Source: Cryobacterium sp. BB307
GTDB lineage: Bacteria; Actinomycetota; Actinomycetes; Actinomycetales; Microbacteriaceae
DNA: 64,000 bases
Reading direction: 5' to 3'
Assembly (NCBI RefSeq): GCF_012274275.1
Contig: NZ_JAANZA010000001.1
Location: forward strand, 434,001 to 498,000
Each line of letters begins with the position of its first letter. The stretch's first letter is position 1. The notes below the pieces were generated by a model. That model did no database searches. It was not told the origin of the DNA and saw only the letters and a list, made by a program, of their open reading frames with translations. A program made the translations under genes and the position numbers. This document shows, one piece after another, positions 9,309 through 18,033 of the stretch.

Positions 9309-9734
9309 TCATCGGGTGAAGGGTTTCCACAGCACGACCTGTGTATTGCGTTGTGTTCTCGTTCCGGCGCGCAACGGGATGACGTCGCCAGCCTCGTCCG
9401 CGGCGAACACCCGCCGGCCGGGGCGGTTCAGCAGTTCGTCGGCGAGTGCGGTTTCCAGTTCCCGCACGCGTTGCGCGAGCTCGTTGACCTGGTTCTCCAG
9501 GTCGAGCACCCTGCGGATGCCTTCGAGACTGACCCCTTCGGAGCTGAGCCGGGCGATCTCCCGCAGCTGGGCGACATCCCGCATCGAGTAGCGGCGCGAC
9601 TTGCCCGCGGTGCGCTTCGGGCTCACCAGCCCGAGTCGGTCATACTGCCGCAGCGTCTGCGGGTGCATCTCTGACAACTCGGCCGCGATGGCGATCGCGA
9701 ACAGCGGCGAGTTCTCGTCCATGTCCATCATCAT
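9309..9734 (-). CDS. hspR: HspR, MerR-family heat-shock repressor
   Basis: 141 aa. The N-terminal MerR-type winged helix (about residues 8-75) contains [19 protein letters not shown] and [14 protein letters not shown], the HspR signature, followed by a dimerising helix ([19 protein letters not shown]). HspR represses dnaK operons by binding HAIR sites with DnaK as co-repressor; a perfect HAIR lies at 13248-13268. Its ATG overlaps the dnaJ stop (ATGA). Several in-frame ATGs (MMMDMD) leave the exact start open by a few codons. Confidence 0.93.
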   Translation of the reverse strand: MMMDMDENSPLFAIAIAAELSEMHPQTLRQYDRLGLVSPKRTAGKSRRYSMRDVAQLREIARLSSEGVSLEGIRRVLDLENQVNELAQRVRELETALADELLNRPGRRVFAADEAGDVIPLRAGTRTQRNTQVVLWKPFTR

Positions 9735-10708
9735 CCGGCCCTCGCCATCAGCTCATCCCGGGGGTTCTCCTTGGGCATCGCCTTCTCGAACGCTTCCAGG
9801 TGCTTCTTCGCGTCAGCCGGCACGTGACGCGGCACGACGATGTGGATGGTTGCGAGCAGGTCGCCGGTGCCCTTCTTGGTCGTGACCCCGCGGCCCTTGA
9901 CGCGCATCACGCGTCCGCTGGGTGTCGCGGCCGGCACCTTGAGCTTGACCGGCGGCCCGTCCAGGGTCGGCACCTCGATGGTCGCGCCGAGGGTGGCCTC
10001 GGCAAAGGTGACGGGCACATCGACGCGCAGGTTCAGCCCCTCCCGCTCGAACACCGGATGCTTGCGCACGGTGACCGTGATCACCAGGTCCCCGGCTTCA
10101 CCGCCATCCGGGCTGGGCTCTCCCTTGCCCTTCAGTCGGATCTTCTGCCCGTCGGCGACTCCGGCTGGGATGCGGACGCTGATGGGCTTCCCGCCGGCCG
10201 GTTGCAGCCGGATGGTGTCGCCGTTGATGGCCGTAACGAAGTCGAGAGTCGTGGTGGCGCTCAGGTCGCGGCCCCTGGTTGGGCCACCGAACCCGCGGAA
10301 GCCGCCGGTCGACTGCCCGAACCCGCCGCCGCCGAACATGCTGCCGAAGATGTCCTCGAAGTCGCTGCTGCTGTAGCTCTGGCGGCCACCGGAGCCGCTC
10401 TGGCCGAACATGCCGCCGAAGACGTCCTCGAAGCCACCGCCGCGACCGCCGGTCGCAAAGCGCGGCGCACCGGCGCCGAGCGCGCGCATCTGGTCGTACT
10501 CCGCCCGCTGCTCGGCGTCGGAAAGCACGGCGTACGCCTCGCTGATCTCCTTGAACTTCGCTTCGGCCGCAGTATCACCCGGGTTAGAATCCGGGTGATA
10601 CTTGCGCGCCAGCTTGCGGTAGGTCTTCTTCAGGTCGGCCTCGGAGACGCCCTTCGACACGCCAAGGGCCTTGTAGAAGTCCTTCTCGAACCAATCCTGA
10701 CTTGCCAC
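9731..10708 (-). CDS. dnaJ: DnaJ-family co-chaperone without zinc finger (CbpA/DnaJ type II)
   Basis: 325 aa. J domain in residues 9-75 with the HPD motif ([10 protein letters not shown]), then a Gly/Phe-rich linker with [15 protein letters not shown] (about 80-155), then two beta-barrel substrate-binding domains (DnaJ_C). The CxxCxGxG zinc repeats of canonical DnaJ are absent, so this is the DnaJ1/CbpA-like form commonly linked to grpE and hspR in Actinobacteria. It stimulates DnaK ATPase and delivers substrate. GTG start at 10708, one base from the grpE stop. Confidence 0.92.
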   Translation of the reverse strand: MASQDWFEKDFYKALGVSKGVSEADLKKTYRKLARKYHPDSNPGDTAAEAKFKEISEAYAVLSDAEQRAEYDQMRALGAGAPRFATGGRGGGFEDVFGGMFGQSGSGGRQSYSSSDFEDIFGSMFGGGGFGQSTGGFRGFGGPTRGRDLSATTTLDFVTAINGDTIRLQPAGGKPISVRIPAGVADGQKIRLKGKGEPSPDGGEAGDLVITVTVRKHPVFEREGLNLRVDVPVTFAEATLGATIEVPTLDGPPVKLKVPAATPSGRVMRVKGRGVTTKKGTGDLLATIHIVVPRHVPADAKKHLEAFEKAMPKENPRDELMARAG

Positions 10709-10709
10709 G

Positions 10710-11339
10710 TCAGCCTGCCGGAACTGTGACCGCTACCTTGGCGGGCCGAAGCAGACGCTCGCCGATGCGATAGCCGGGCAGCACGACATCCGCCACCGTC
10801 TCCACCGTCGCATCCGCGGACGGCAGCTGCGCTATCGCTTCGTGGATGTTCGGGTCGAACGGCTCGCCGACCTCCCCGACGCGCTCCAGCCCGTACTTCT
10901 CAAACGCCACCTTGAGCTTCTGCGCGATGAGCTCGAGCGGACTGCCCTCGAGGTCGCCGTGTTTGTCGGCAAGATCGAGATCGTCCAACAGCGGCAGGAT
11001 GCCGCTGATGACGTCGGCTATCGCTCGCTCGCGGGCCACCGCCCGGTCGCGCTCGACGCGCTTGCGGTAGTTGGCGTACTCGGCCTGCACCCGTTTGAGG
11101 TCGTTCAGCAGGTCGGACTCGGGCTCGCGCTCTGCCACTGGTTCCTCCAGCAGCCGAGCGAGGTCCTCGTCCGTCAACTTCTCACCCTCGGACAGTTCCG
11201 CGGATGCCTGCTCTGCCTGCTCGTCCGCCTTCGCCTCCGGCTCGCGCAGGTCACCGGTCTCGGGGTCGACCCGCCGCTTGTCGCGGATGACCGGCTCGTC
11301 CTTCGGCTCTTTGTCCTTGTCCTTGCCCTTGTCAGCCAT
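10710..11339 (-). CDS. grpE: GrpE nucleotide-exchange factor
   Basis: 209 aa. A highly charged N-terminus (about 75 residues of Lys/Asp/Glu) precedes the long dimerisation helix ([24 protein letters not shown]) and the beta domain ending [17 protein letters not shown], both diagnostic of GrpE. It releases ADP from DnaK. Two bases separate it from the dnaK stop, so dnaK and grpE are co-transcribed. Confidence 0.96.
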   Translation of the reverse strand: MADKGKDKDKEPKDEPVIRDKRRVDPETGDLREPEAKADEQAEQASAELSEGEKLTDEDLARLLEEPVAEREPESDLLNDLKRVQAEYANYRKRVERDRAVARERAIADVISGILPLLDDLDLADKHGDLEGSPLELIAQKLKVAFEKYGLERVGEVGEPFDPNIHEAIAQLPSADATVETVADVVLPGYRIGERLLRPAKVAVTVPAG

Positions 11340-11341
11340 TG

Positions 11342-13210
11342 TTACTTCCGGCCGCCTTCTGGCTCGTCGTCGACAACCTCAGCGTCGACGATGTCCTCGT
11401 CGTCGGTTCCGCTCGTCGGCTCAGACGGTGCGCCCTCATCGGTCGGGTTCGCGTTCGCGGTCTCCGACTGCTGGTACAGCGCCTCGCCGATCTTGCTTTG
11501 GCTCGCGTTGAGCTTGTCGAACGCGGCACGCACCGCGTCGTCGTCCTCGCCCGCGAGCGCCGAGTTGAGCGCGTCGACATCCGCCTGGATCTCGGTCTTC
11601 ACGTCTTCCGGCAGCTTGTCGGCGTTGTCCTTGAGCAGCTTGTCGGTCGAGAACGCCAGCTGCTCGGAGCTGTTGCGCATCTCTGCCGTTTCACGACGGG
11701 CCTTGTCCTCTGCCGCGTGCTCCTCGGCCTCGCGGACCATCCGGTCGATGTCTTCGCGCGGCAGCGACGAGCCGCCGGTGATGGTCATCGACTGCTCCTT
11801 GCCGGTGCCCTTGTCCTTGGCGGACACGTGCACGATGCCGTTCGCGTCGAGGTCGAAGGTGACCTCGATCTGCGGGACGCCGCGCGGGGCGGGGGCGATA
11901 CCGGTCAGCTCGAACGTGCCGAGCGGCTTGTTGTCGCGAGTGAACTCGCGCTCGCCCTGGAAGACCTGGATGGCGACGGATGGCTGGTTGTCGTCCGCCG
12001 TGGTGAAGGTCTCGCTGCGCTTGGTCGGAATCGCGGTGTTGCGCTCGATGAGCTTGGTCATGATTCCGCCCTTGGTCTCGATACCGAGGCTCAGGGGGGT
12101 GACGTCTATGAGCAGGACGTCCTTGCGCTCGCCCATCAGCACACCGGCCTGGATGGCGGCGCCAACGGCGACGACCTCATCCGGGTTCACGCCCTTGTTG
12201 GGCTCCTGCCCGGTCTCCTTCTTCACGAGGTCGCTGACCGACGGCATGCGGGTCGAACCACCGACCAGCACGACGTGCGCGATGTCGGACACCTTGATGC
12301 CGGCTTCGCGGATGACATCCTCGAACGGCTTCTTGGTGCGGTCGAGCAGGTCGGACGTCATGTTCTCGAACTGCGCGCGGGTCAGGGTCTCGTCGAGGTT
12401 GGCCGGGCCGTTCTCGGTGAGAGACAGGTACGGCAGCTGGATGCTGGTGCTCGTTGAGGAGCTGAGCTCCTTCTTCGCCTGCTCCGCGGCCTCCTTGAGG
12501 CGCTGGCGGGCGATCTTGTCACCCGTCACGTCGACGCCGGTGGTCTCCTTGAAGCGCTTGATCAGGTGTTCGACGATGCGCTGGTCCCAGTCGTCGCCAC
12601 CGAGCCGGTTGTCACCGGCGGTCGCGCGCACCTGGATGGTGGAGAAGTCATCGTCCTTGCCAACCTCGAGCAGGGACACGTCGAACGTTCCACCACCGAG
12701 GTCGAAGACCAGGATGAGCTCGTCTTCCTTGCCGCGGTCGAGGCCGTAGGCCAGTGCGGCCGCGGTCGGCTCGTTGATGATGCGAAGCACGTTGAGGCCG
12801 GCGATCTCGCCCGCCTCCTTGGTTGCCTGGCGCTCGGCGTCGTTGAAGTACGCGGGAACGGTGATGACGGCATCCGTCACGGTCTCGCCCAGGTACTGCT
12901 CGGCGTCGCGCTTCAGCTTCTGCAGGATGCGCGCCGAGATCTCTTGCGGCGTGTACCGCTTGGCGTCGATGTCGTGGTTCCAGTCAGTGCCCATGTGGCG
13001 CTTGACGGATGCGATGGTGCGGTCGACGTTGGTCACGGCCTGCCGCTTGGCGGTCTCCCCAACGAGCACCTCTCCGTCCTTCGTGAATGCCACAACCGAC
13101 GGGGTGGTGCGGAAACCCTCCGCATTGGCGATCACCGTCGGCTCGCCACCCTCGAGAACCGAAACAACCGAGTTCGTCGTTCCGAGGTCAATTCCTACTG
13201 CTCGAGCCAT
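11342..13210 (-). CDS. dnaK: DnaK (Hsp70) chaperone
   Basis: 622 aa. The open frame runs 19 codons further upstream, but [14 protein letters not shown] starts at 13210. All three Hsp70 signatures are visible: IDLGTTNS at the N-terminus, [13 protein letters not shown] mid-domain and [13 protein letters not shown]. The substrate domain and a lid with an acidic tail ([19 protein letters not shown]) follow. It is the first gene of dnaK-grpE-dnaJ-hspR-orf-clpB. The only candidate promoter has a HAIR operator over its start region, so it is repressed by HspR and released on heat shock. Confidence 0.97.
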   Translation of the reverse strand: MARAVGIDLGTTNSVVSVLEGGEPTVIANAEGFRTTPSVVAFTKDGEVLVGETAKRQAVTNVDRTIASVKRHMGTDWNHDIDAKRYTPQEISARILQKLKRDAEQYLGETVTDAVITVPAYFNDAERQATKEAGEIAGLNVLRIINEPTAAALAYGLDRGKEDELILVFDLGGGTFDVSLLEVGKDDDFSTIQVRATAGDNRLGGDDWDQRIVEHLIKRFKETTGVDVTGDKIARQRLKEAAEQAKKELSSSTSTSIQLPYLSLTENGPANLDETLTRAQFENMTSDLLDRTKKPFEDVIREAGIKVSDIAHVVLVGGSTRMPSVSDLVKKETGQEPNKGVNPDEVVAVGAAIQAGVLMGERKDVLLIDVTPLSLGIETKGGIMTKLIERNTAIPTKRSETFTTADDNQPSVAIQVFQGEREFTRDNKPLGTFELTGIAPAPRGVPQIEVTFDLDANGIVHVSAKDKGTGKEQSMTITGGSSLPREDIDRMVREAEEHAAEDKARRETAEMRNSSEQLAFSTDKLLKDNADKLPEDVKTEIQADVDALNSALAGEDDDAVRAAFDKLNASQSKIGEALYQQSETANANPTDEGAPSEPTSGTDDEDIVDAEVVDDEPEGGRK

Positions 13211-13247
13211 GTGCTCTGTTCTCCTCACGGTGTAAATCTCTTTGAGA

Positions 13248-13268
13248 CTTGAGTCTGTCGAACTCAAG
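13248..13268 (-). promoter_or_regulatory. HAIR operator (HspR binding site) of the dnaK operon
   Basis: Perfect CTTGAGT-N7-ACTCAAG, the textbook HAIR consensus; arms extend to 8 bp each (13247-13269). It lies 38 bp upstream of the dnaK ATG, between the promoter and the gene. Confidence 0.95.
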
Positions 13269-13295
13269 TTTCGTCCTTGATAGTAACGCTGTCAA
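13267..13295 (-). promoter_or_regulatory. probable vegetative promoter of the dnaK operon
   Basis: On the minus strand TTGACA (13295-13290), a 17-base spacer, then GAAACT (13272-13267) as a weak -10. The HAIR site starts within or directly after this -10. The divergent transporter gene shares this intergenic region. Confidence 0.5.
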
Positions 13296-13361
13296 GTTCG
13301 GGTCCATTCCCCCCGATCGTGGAATACCGATTGTTTACCGGTCGCCACTAGCCTGAGTCGC

Positions 13362-14801
13362 ATGAGCGAGAAGGTTCCCGACAACGAAGTCACCACCACC
13401 CCCTCGACCGCCAAGAAGGTTCCCGTGGTGGCCAACACCGGGGCCGTAGCGGTCGCCGGACTGGACCTGCAGGAAGGCAGGGTCGTTCCGCGCAAGCAGG
13501 TCTTCTCCTGGGCGCTGTGGGACTGGGCGACCCAGCCGTTCAACTCGGTGATCCTCACCTTCGTCTTCGTGGCGCTGTACCTGGTCGGCGATGACTTCAT
13601 GGATCCGGCGATCCGCGCGCTCGGGCCGCAGCATCCGGATTACGTCGCCGCAGCAGCACAGCTCGACAGCCAATTCGGATTCGCCCTGTTCATCGGCGGC
13701 CTGCTGATCATGCTGATCGCGCCGGTCATGGGACAGCGCGGTGACGCCTCCGGCAGTCGGAAGAAGTGGCTTCTGGTCAACACGGCCATCCTCATCATCT
13801 GCATGGCGCTGCTGTTCTTCGTCGAGGCCTCGCCGGCGTACTTCCTGTTCGGCATCTCGCTCATCTCCGCCGCGAGCGTCTTCAGCGAGATCGCGGGAGT
13901 CAACTACAACGCGATGCTGTCCCAGGTGTCGACGCGCAAGACGGTCGGCAGGGTGAGCGGCCTCGGCTGGGGCTTCGGCTACCTCGGTGGCATCGTCGCG
14001 CTCGTGATCGTGGTCGTGATCACCCAGCTCAACTGGTTCGGCATGGACACCAGCAACGGCATGGCGTACCGGATGATCGCGCTGGGCAGCGCCGTCTGGG
14101 CGATCCTGTTCACCATCCCGCTGCTGCTCAACGTGCCCGAGGTCGCTCCGACGCCTGGCCGACCGCAGGTCAGCTTTTTCCGCAGCTACGTCGTGCTCTG
14201 GCACGACATCGTCCGGTTGTTCCGGATGAGCCGATCGACGTTCTGGTTCCTGATCGCCGCCGCGATCTACCGGGACGGCCTCGCCGGCGTGTTCGCGTTC
14301 GGTGCGATCATCGCCGCAAAGGTGTTCGGGTTCTCCAACAACGAGGTCATGATCTTCGGCATCGTCGCGAACCTGGTTGCCGGGGTCTCGACCATCATCT
14401 CCGGCCGCTTCGACGATCGCTTCGGCGCTCGCGCGGTCATCCTGTTCGCGCTCGGCGGCTTGCTCGTCACCGGCCTGGCGGTGTTCTTCCTGCACGATGC
14501 AGGCAGCACCGTGTTCTGGGTCGCCGGTCTCATCCTGTGCCTCTTCGTCGGGCCGGCGCAGGCGTCGAGCCGCGCACTCCTGGCGCGCCTGTCGCCCCCT
14601 GGGCACGAGGGTGAGATCTTCGGTCTCTATGCCACGACCGGTCGGGCGGCGAGCTTCATGGCACCCGGGTTGTGGGCGCTGTTCACCGGCGTGTTCGCCG
14701 CGACGCACTGGGGCATCCTCGGAATCATGATCGTGGTCGCGGTCGGGTTCGTGCTCATGCTGTTCGTGAAAGTGGGTAAGGACCCGGTTCCGGCCAGCTG
14801 A
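13362..14801 (+). CDS. MFS transporter of the UMF1 / Atg22-like group
   Basis: 479 aa with about twelve membrane segments after a 45-residue hydrophilic N-terminus. The opening SWALWDWATQPFNSVILTF is the hallmark of UMF1/Atg22-type permeases, which export amino acids from vacuoles in yeast; bacterial substrates are unknown. The MFS loop motif appears as GQRGDASGSRKKWL and the second half begins around residue 285. It is transcribed divergently from dnaK. The family is clear, the substrate is not. Confidence 0.85.
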   Translation: MSEKVPDNEVTTTPSTAKKVPVVANTGAVAVAGLDLQEGRVVPRKQVFSWALWDWATQPFNSVILTFVFVALYLVGDDFMDPAIRALGPQHPDYVAAAAQLDSQFGFALFIGGLLIMLIAPVMGQRGDASGSRKKWLLVNTAILIICMALLFFVEASPAYFLFGISLISAASVFSEIAGVNYNAMLSQVSTRKTVGRVSGLGWGFGYLGGIVALVIVVVITQLNWFGMDTSNGMAYRMIALGSAVWAILFTIPLLLNVPEVAPTPGRPQVSFFRSYVVLWHDIVRLFRMSRSTFWFLIAAAIYRDGLAGVFAFGAIIAAKVFGFSNNEVMIFGIVANLVAGVSTIISGRFDDRFGARAVILFALGGLLVTGLAVFFLHDAGSTVFWVAGLILCLFVGPAQASSRALLARLSPPGHEGEIFGLYATTGRAASFMAPGLWALFTGVFAATHWGILGIMIVVAVGFVLMLFVKVGKDPVPAS

Positions 14802-14850
14802 TGCGCGTCGCATGATTGCCAGCGGCTCGAAGCGCGCTTAGGGTCGAGCC

Positions 14851-15270
14851 ATGGCGGATCAGCGGCCGATCGGATTCTGGTTGAAGCTCGTCGACCGGCT
14901 CATCGACGAGCAGTTCGCGACGACGCTCGAGGAGCACGGAATCACGCGGCGACAGTGGCAACTACTGAATGCGCTCTCGCACAACCCTGCGACGGCCACC
15001 CAGCTGGACGCTGCCCTCGAGCCGTTCCTCGACACCGCCGGCGGCGAGTCATCCGCCGACCATCTCGGCGAACTGATCGAGAGCGAGTGGGTCGTGCTCA
15101 ACGACGACCGCTACGACCTGACCGAGCGTGGCATGACGGCATTCGCTCGGCTGTCCGAGGTCGTGAACGACAACCGGGCGGCGGTGACCAAGGACGTGTC
15201 CGAGGAAGAGTACTCGGCGACCATCGACGTGCTCGAGCGGCTCGCCCGGAACCTGGGCTGGAGCGAGTGA
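14851..15270 (+). CDS. MarR-like winged-helix regulator
   Basis: 139 aa. A compact all-helical protein with a MarR-type winged helix: recognition region ITRRQWQLLNALSHNPAT, wing region LIESEWVVLNDDRYDLTERG, and a C-terminal dimer helix (IDVLERLARNLGW). Target genes are unknown; the adjacent transporter (13362-14801, 49 bp upstream, same strand) is the obvious candidate. Ligand unknown. Confidence 0.75.
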   Translation: MADQRPIGFWLKLVDRLIDEQFATTLEEHGITRRQWQLLNALSHNPATATQLDAALEPFLDTAGGESSADHLGELIESEWVVLNDDRYDLTERGMTAFARLSEVVNDNRAAVTKDVSEEEYSATIDVLERLARNLGWSE

Positions 15271-15292
15271 GTCACGGCTCGTTCACCGGGTC

Positions 15293-15832
15293 ATGCGTTT
15301 TCATGATCGGATGACCGTGGTCGCTGAAGAGGTTGTGCTGCTCGCCGAGGACGGCACCCCGGTCGGTACCGCGCCGAAGGCGACCGTGCACACGCGGGAC
15401 ACCGCGCTGCACCTGGCCTTCTCGTGCCACCTGTTCGACCCGACTGGGCTAGTGCTGGTGACGCGGCGTGCCCTGTCCAAGGCGACCTGGCCGGGAGTGT
15501 GGACGAACGCGTTCTGCGGGCATCCGCTGCCCGACGAGCCGCTGGAGGATGCCGTGCGCGGCCGGGCCGTGCACGAACTGGGCGTCAATGTTGGCGAACT
15601 TCAACCACTGCTGCCGGACTTCCGCTACCGGGCGACCGACGCATCCGGGATCGTCGAGAACGAGGTGTGCCCGGTGTTCCGGGCCGTCGTCACCGACACG
15701 CTTGAGCCGAACCCGGACGAGGTGGCGGAGTGGCGCTGGGTGGAGCCGGATGCGCTGCGCCGCGCGGTCGACGCCGCACCGTTCGCGTTCAGCCCGTGGC
15801 TGGTGCTGCAGTTGCAGCAGTTGGAGCGCTGA
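15293..15832 (+). CDS. idi: isopentenyl-diphosphate delta-isomerase, type 1
   Basis: 179 aa Nudix-fold isomerase that interconverts IPP and DMAPP in isoprenoid synthesis. The catalytic cysteine is in TNAFCGHP (residue 75), the metal/catalytic Glu region is VENEVCPVF (about 121-129), and the Nudix-like helix is AVRGRAVHELGV. Length is typical of bacterial type 1 enzymes. A second ATG at 15311 (MTVVAEEVVLL) is an equally plausible start; neither has a strong Shine-Dalgarno. It ends three bases before the convergent dcd gene. Confidence 0.93.
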   Translation: MRFHDRMTVVAEEVVLLAEDGTPVGTAPKATVHTRDTALHLAFSCHLFDPTGLVLVTRRALSKATWPGVWTNAFCGHPLPDEPLEDAVRGRAVHELGVNVGELQPLLPDFRYRATDASGIVENEVCPVFRAVVTDTLEPNPDEVAEWRWVEPDALRRAVDAAPFAFSPWLVLQLQQLER

Positions 15833-15835
15833 GGG

Positions 15836-16441
15836 TCAGCCGCCGGTGCTGCCAGCACTCGTCACCGAGACGTCGGTGCGGTGGAAGTTCTTGTGCGAGC
15901 GGGAGGCGGTGGGGCCGCGCTGGCCCAGGTAGCGGGAACCGTACTTCTCGGAACCGTACGGGTGCTCGGCGGGCGAGCTCAGGCGGAAGAAGCACAGCTG
16001 GCCGATCTTCATGCCCGGCCACAGCTTGATCGGCAGCGTCGCGACGTTGCTCAGTTCTAGGGTGACGTGGCCGCTGAAGCCGGGGTCGATGAAGCCGGCG
16101 GTGGAGTGCGTGAGCAGGCCGAGGCGGCCGAGCGAGCTCTTGCCTTCGAGGCGCGCCGCGATGTCGTCGGGGAGGGTGACGGCCTCGAAGGTGGAGGCGA
16201 GCACGAACTCGCCGGGGTGAAGGATGAACGGCCGGGTGGCGTCGACCTCGAGGAGGCGGGTGAGCTCGGGCTGGTCTTCGGCGGGGTCGATGTAGGGGTA
16301 CTTGTGGTTGTCGAACAGGCGGAAGTAGCGGTCGATGCGCACGTCGACGCTCGAGGGCTGAACCATGGCCGGCTCAAACGGGTCGAGGCGCACCCGCCCG
16401 GCGTCGAGTTCGGCCAGGATATCGCGGTCGCTCAGCAGCAT
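15836..16441 (-). CDS. dcd: dCTP deaminase (possibly bifunctional deaminase/dUTPase)
   Basis: 201 aa trimeric dUTPase-fold enzyme. Key motifs are [34 protein letters not shown] (the Ser-Ser-x-x-Arg and catalytic Glu region) and [13 protein letters not shown]. The C-terminal arm [14 protein letters not shown] closes over the nucleotide. It deaminates dCTP to dUTP for thymidylate synthesis; several actinobacterial members also hydrolyse dUTP to dUMP, which sequence alone cannot settle. Confidence 0.94.
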   Translation of the reverse strand: MLLSDRDILAELDAGRVRLDPFEPAMVQPSSVDVRIDRYFRLFDNHKYPYIDPAEDQPELTRLLEVDATRPFILHPGEFVLASTFEAVTLPDDIAARLEGKSSLGRLGLLTHSTAGFIDPGFSGHVTLELSNVATLPIKLWPGMKIGQLCFFRLSSPAEHPYGSEKYGSRYLGQRGPTASRSHKNFHRTDVSVTSAGSTGG

Positions 16442-16531
16442 GGTGGACAGCCTATCGAGGCGCGCATCCGGATGTAGACGCGGAGGCGGGGCGCGCTAAC
16501 ATGGGTGAACCGACGCCGAATGGCCCGGTGT

Positions 16532-16605
16532 GCGGATGTAGTTTAATGGCAGAACTTCAGCTTCCCAAGCTGATAGCGCGGGTTCGATTCCCGTCATCCG
16601 CTCCA
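16532..16605 (+). tRNA. tRNA-Gly, anticodon CCC, CCA end encoded
   Basis: Full cloverleaf: acceptor GCGGATG/CATCCGC, D stem GTTT/GAAC, anticodon stem TCAGC/GCTGA with loop TTCCCAA (anticodon CCC, reading GGG), T stem GCGGG/CCCGT with loop TTCGATT, discriminator T, then CCA at 16603-16605. No second copy of its 3' end is visible downstream. Confidence 0.97.
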
Positions 16606-16640
16606 CAAAGTGACGACTGCTGTTCTCGCTCTGTTGTCGG

Positions 16641-16702
16641 ACGCAAAGTTACTTTTCGCGCGCCCAAGGTTAGTTTTCGTGAACGCAAGAATGTTTTCGC
16701 GG
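16641..16702 (+). repeat. three tandem ~21-bp units; left end of an inverted-repeat pair
   Basis: Units start at 16641, 16662 and 16683, each of the form xCGCAAxxTTAxTTTTCGxGx (period 21, the last unit one base short). Bases 16670-16699 match the reverse complement of 17668-17696 at 25 of 30 positions with one gap. The ACGAAAACT core on the complementary strand resembles Tn3-family transposon ends. Confidence 0.65.
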
Positions 16703-16806
16703 TCGCGCCGAGTGAGTGATCGAAGAATCGTCGATCGCACTCCAGGTAACGCCCGGTCGTGAGATACTCCGCCGAGAGCACCCCATTGCTAGGGTCGCTC
16801 ATATAA

Positions 16807-17493
16807 ATGGATGACATGAGGACGGACACGCATCGAGTAGACAACGCTGCGCGGTCCCGTCACCGTCTTGCTGCTGCGCTTTGGGTGCTCGGCAGCGGGC
16901 TCCTCGCATTCCTGTTCGGCTGGTCGGCCATTTCGCTCACACGAGACCAGTTGCACATCAGATGCAGCATGGGTCCACCTGGTTCTGAGGGTGCGGATAG
17001 CTGGCATTGCAGCGACGGCATCGGATATGTCGGTGTAGCCGTCGTTCTCGGAGTGATGTGGTTCCTTGTGGTTCTGGCTGGCTCCCTCGTCGCGCTGCTC
17101 GTCGAGCGGAATCGAACGGCGCGCGTGCTTCTTGTTCTACTTGCCGCGATTTCGACCGCGTGGATTCTCGGATGGACCTGGTACGGATCCAGCGAGCTTG
17201 TTCAGGATGAGTACGCTCCGATGACAGGAACAGAGTATTGGGCACACGCGGTCGGGCCGGCTGCCGCCGTCAGCACCCTCAGCGTTGCAGCTGGGCTGGT
17301 CACTCTCGTGCTGACCAGGCGGCTCTCATGGATCATAGGGATCGGCGCCGCCCTCGGTCTCGCCGTTGCGACCATTCTCCAGCCGGGACTGAGCCTAAAT
17401 ACCTTGCCGGCGGTGGGGTTACTCGCCTCCGCAGCCGTCCGAGGTGTCCACGACGGTCGCCCTCATCGTCCCGCCGCTTCCCCTCGGCCGTAA
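16807..17493 (+). CDS. orphan multi-pass membrane protein
   Basis: 228 aa. Four to five hydrophobic segments (about residues 22-43, 75-98, 106-125, 148-168, 172-205). A loop after the first helix carries two cysteines (IRCSMG...WHCSDG), which could pair outside the cell. I recognise no family. The gene is the only one between a pair of inverted repeats (16641-16702 and 17661-17700) just downstream of tRNA-Gly, and its GC bias is lower than that of neighbouring housekeeping genes, so it may be cargo of a small mobile element. The ATG at 16807 lacks a good ribosome site; the in-frame ATG at 16816 is an alternative. Confidence 0.55.
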   Translation: MDDMRTDTHRVDNAARSRHRLAAALWVLGSGLLAFLFGWSAISLTRDQLHIRCSMGPPGSEGADSWHCSDGIGYVGVAVVLGVMWFLVVLAGSLVALLVERNRTARVLLVLLAAISTAWILGWTWYGSSELVQDEYAPMTGTEYWAHAVGPAAAVSTLSVAAGLVTLVLTRRLSWIIGIGAALGLAVATILQPGLSLNTLPAVGLLASAAVRGVHDGRPHRPAASPRP

Positions 17494-17660
17494 GAGGCGA
17501 AGTGTGGCACGAGACGGGGAATCTGCGACCAGCGGCGCTAGTAAGCTCGAGCACTCCTGTCGCCTCGCTCGGAGACGGACAGCAGTTCCGTGTTCGGAGA
17601 GGGTCAGGGAGTCGCAACGCGGACCATGAGCTCCTCACTACGGAGCTTCAGGGCGCGCTG

Positions 17661-17700
17661 CTGCTTACGAAAACTTTTCTGCGCTCACGAAACTAAACGT
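17661..17700 (-). repeat. right end of the inverted-repeat pair
   Basis: The reverse complement carries two of the units seen at 16641-16702; see that entry. The outward-facing pair spans 1.06 kb. Confidence 0.65.
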
Positions 17701-17813
17701 GATTCCTACAGTTGGTGAGCCTCGCCGCATGCGTGACCACGCCTCCAGCGGCAAGGCTACCTACCTTGCCTCAGCCCCTAGCGCACAAGAAATCCCCACG
17801 GGCTGGATCCCTC

Positions 17814-17835
17814 TGAATGAAAATCTGATCATTCA
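17814..17835. promoter_or_regulatory. operator-like palindrome
   Basis: TGAATGA-N8-TCATTCA, 7-bp perfect arms, about 200 bp upstream of the serine hydrolase gene. Binding protein unknown. Confidence 0.35.
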
Positions 17836-17944
17836 TCCGGCCCACTAACCCCGGGGATCCTTGATCGCGCGTATGTCTCAACCTGTCTGAGAACCCGGCT
17901 AAGTCCCTGAAGCCGAGACGGCCGAGCCCTCGCCCGAATCCGAG

Positions 17945-17974
17945 GGTTAACCCCCGGTTGTCAGGGGGTTAGCC
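17945..17974. terminator. GC-rich hairpin
   Basis: Arms GGTTAACCCCC and GGGGGTTAGCC (10 of 11 pair) around an 8-base loop, no T tract. It may be a terminator or a leader structure, being 60 bp before the next gene. Confidence 0.4.
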
Positions 17975-18033
17975 AGATTGTTGCCGTTTGCCCCACCGCC
18001 ATAGCTTGATAATTACGCAGTTTCATATCGAGA

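Larger units (their letters stand above)
17494..18033. other. 540-bp non-coding interval
   Basis: No convincing gene. It contains the right inverted repeat (17661-17700), an operator-like palindrome (17814-17835) and a GC-rich hairpin (17945-17974). The rest shows nothing I can name. Confidence 0.5.

Noticed and set aside
16501-16719. Short open frame across tRNA-Gly
   Set aside because: It runs through a complete tRNA and has no protein-like features.
16580-18033. Integrative element at tRNA-Gly with duplicated attachment site
   Set aside because: I looked for a second copy of the tRNA 3' end (TTCGATTCCCGTCATCCGC) downstream and found none, and no integrase is present.
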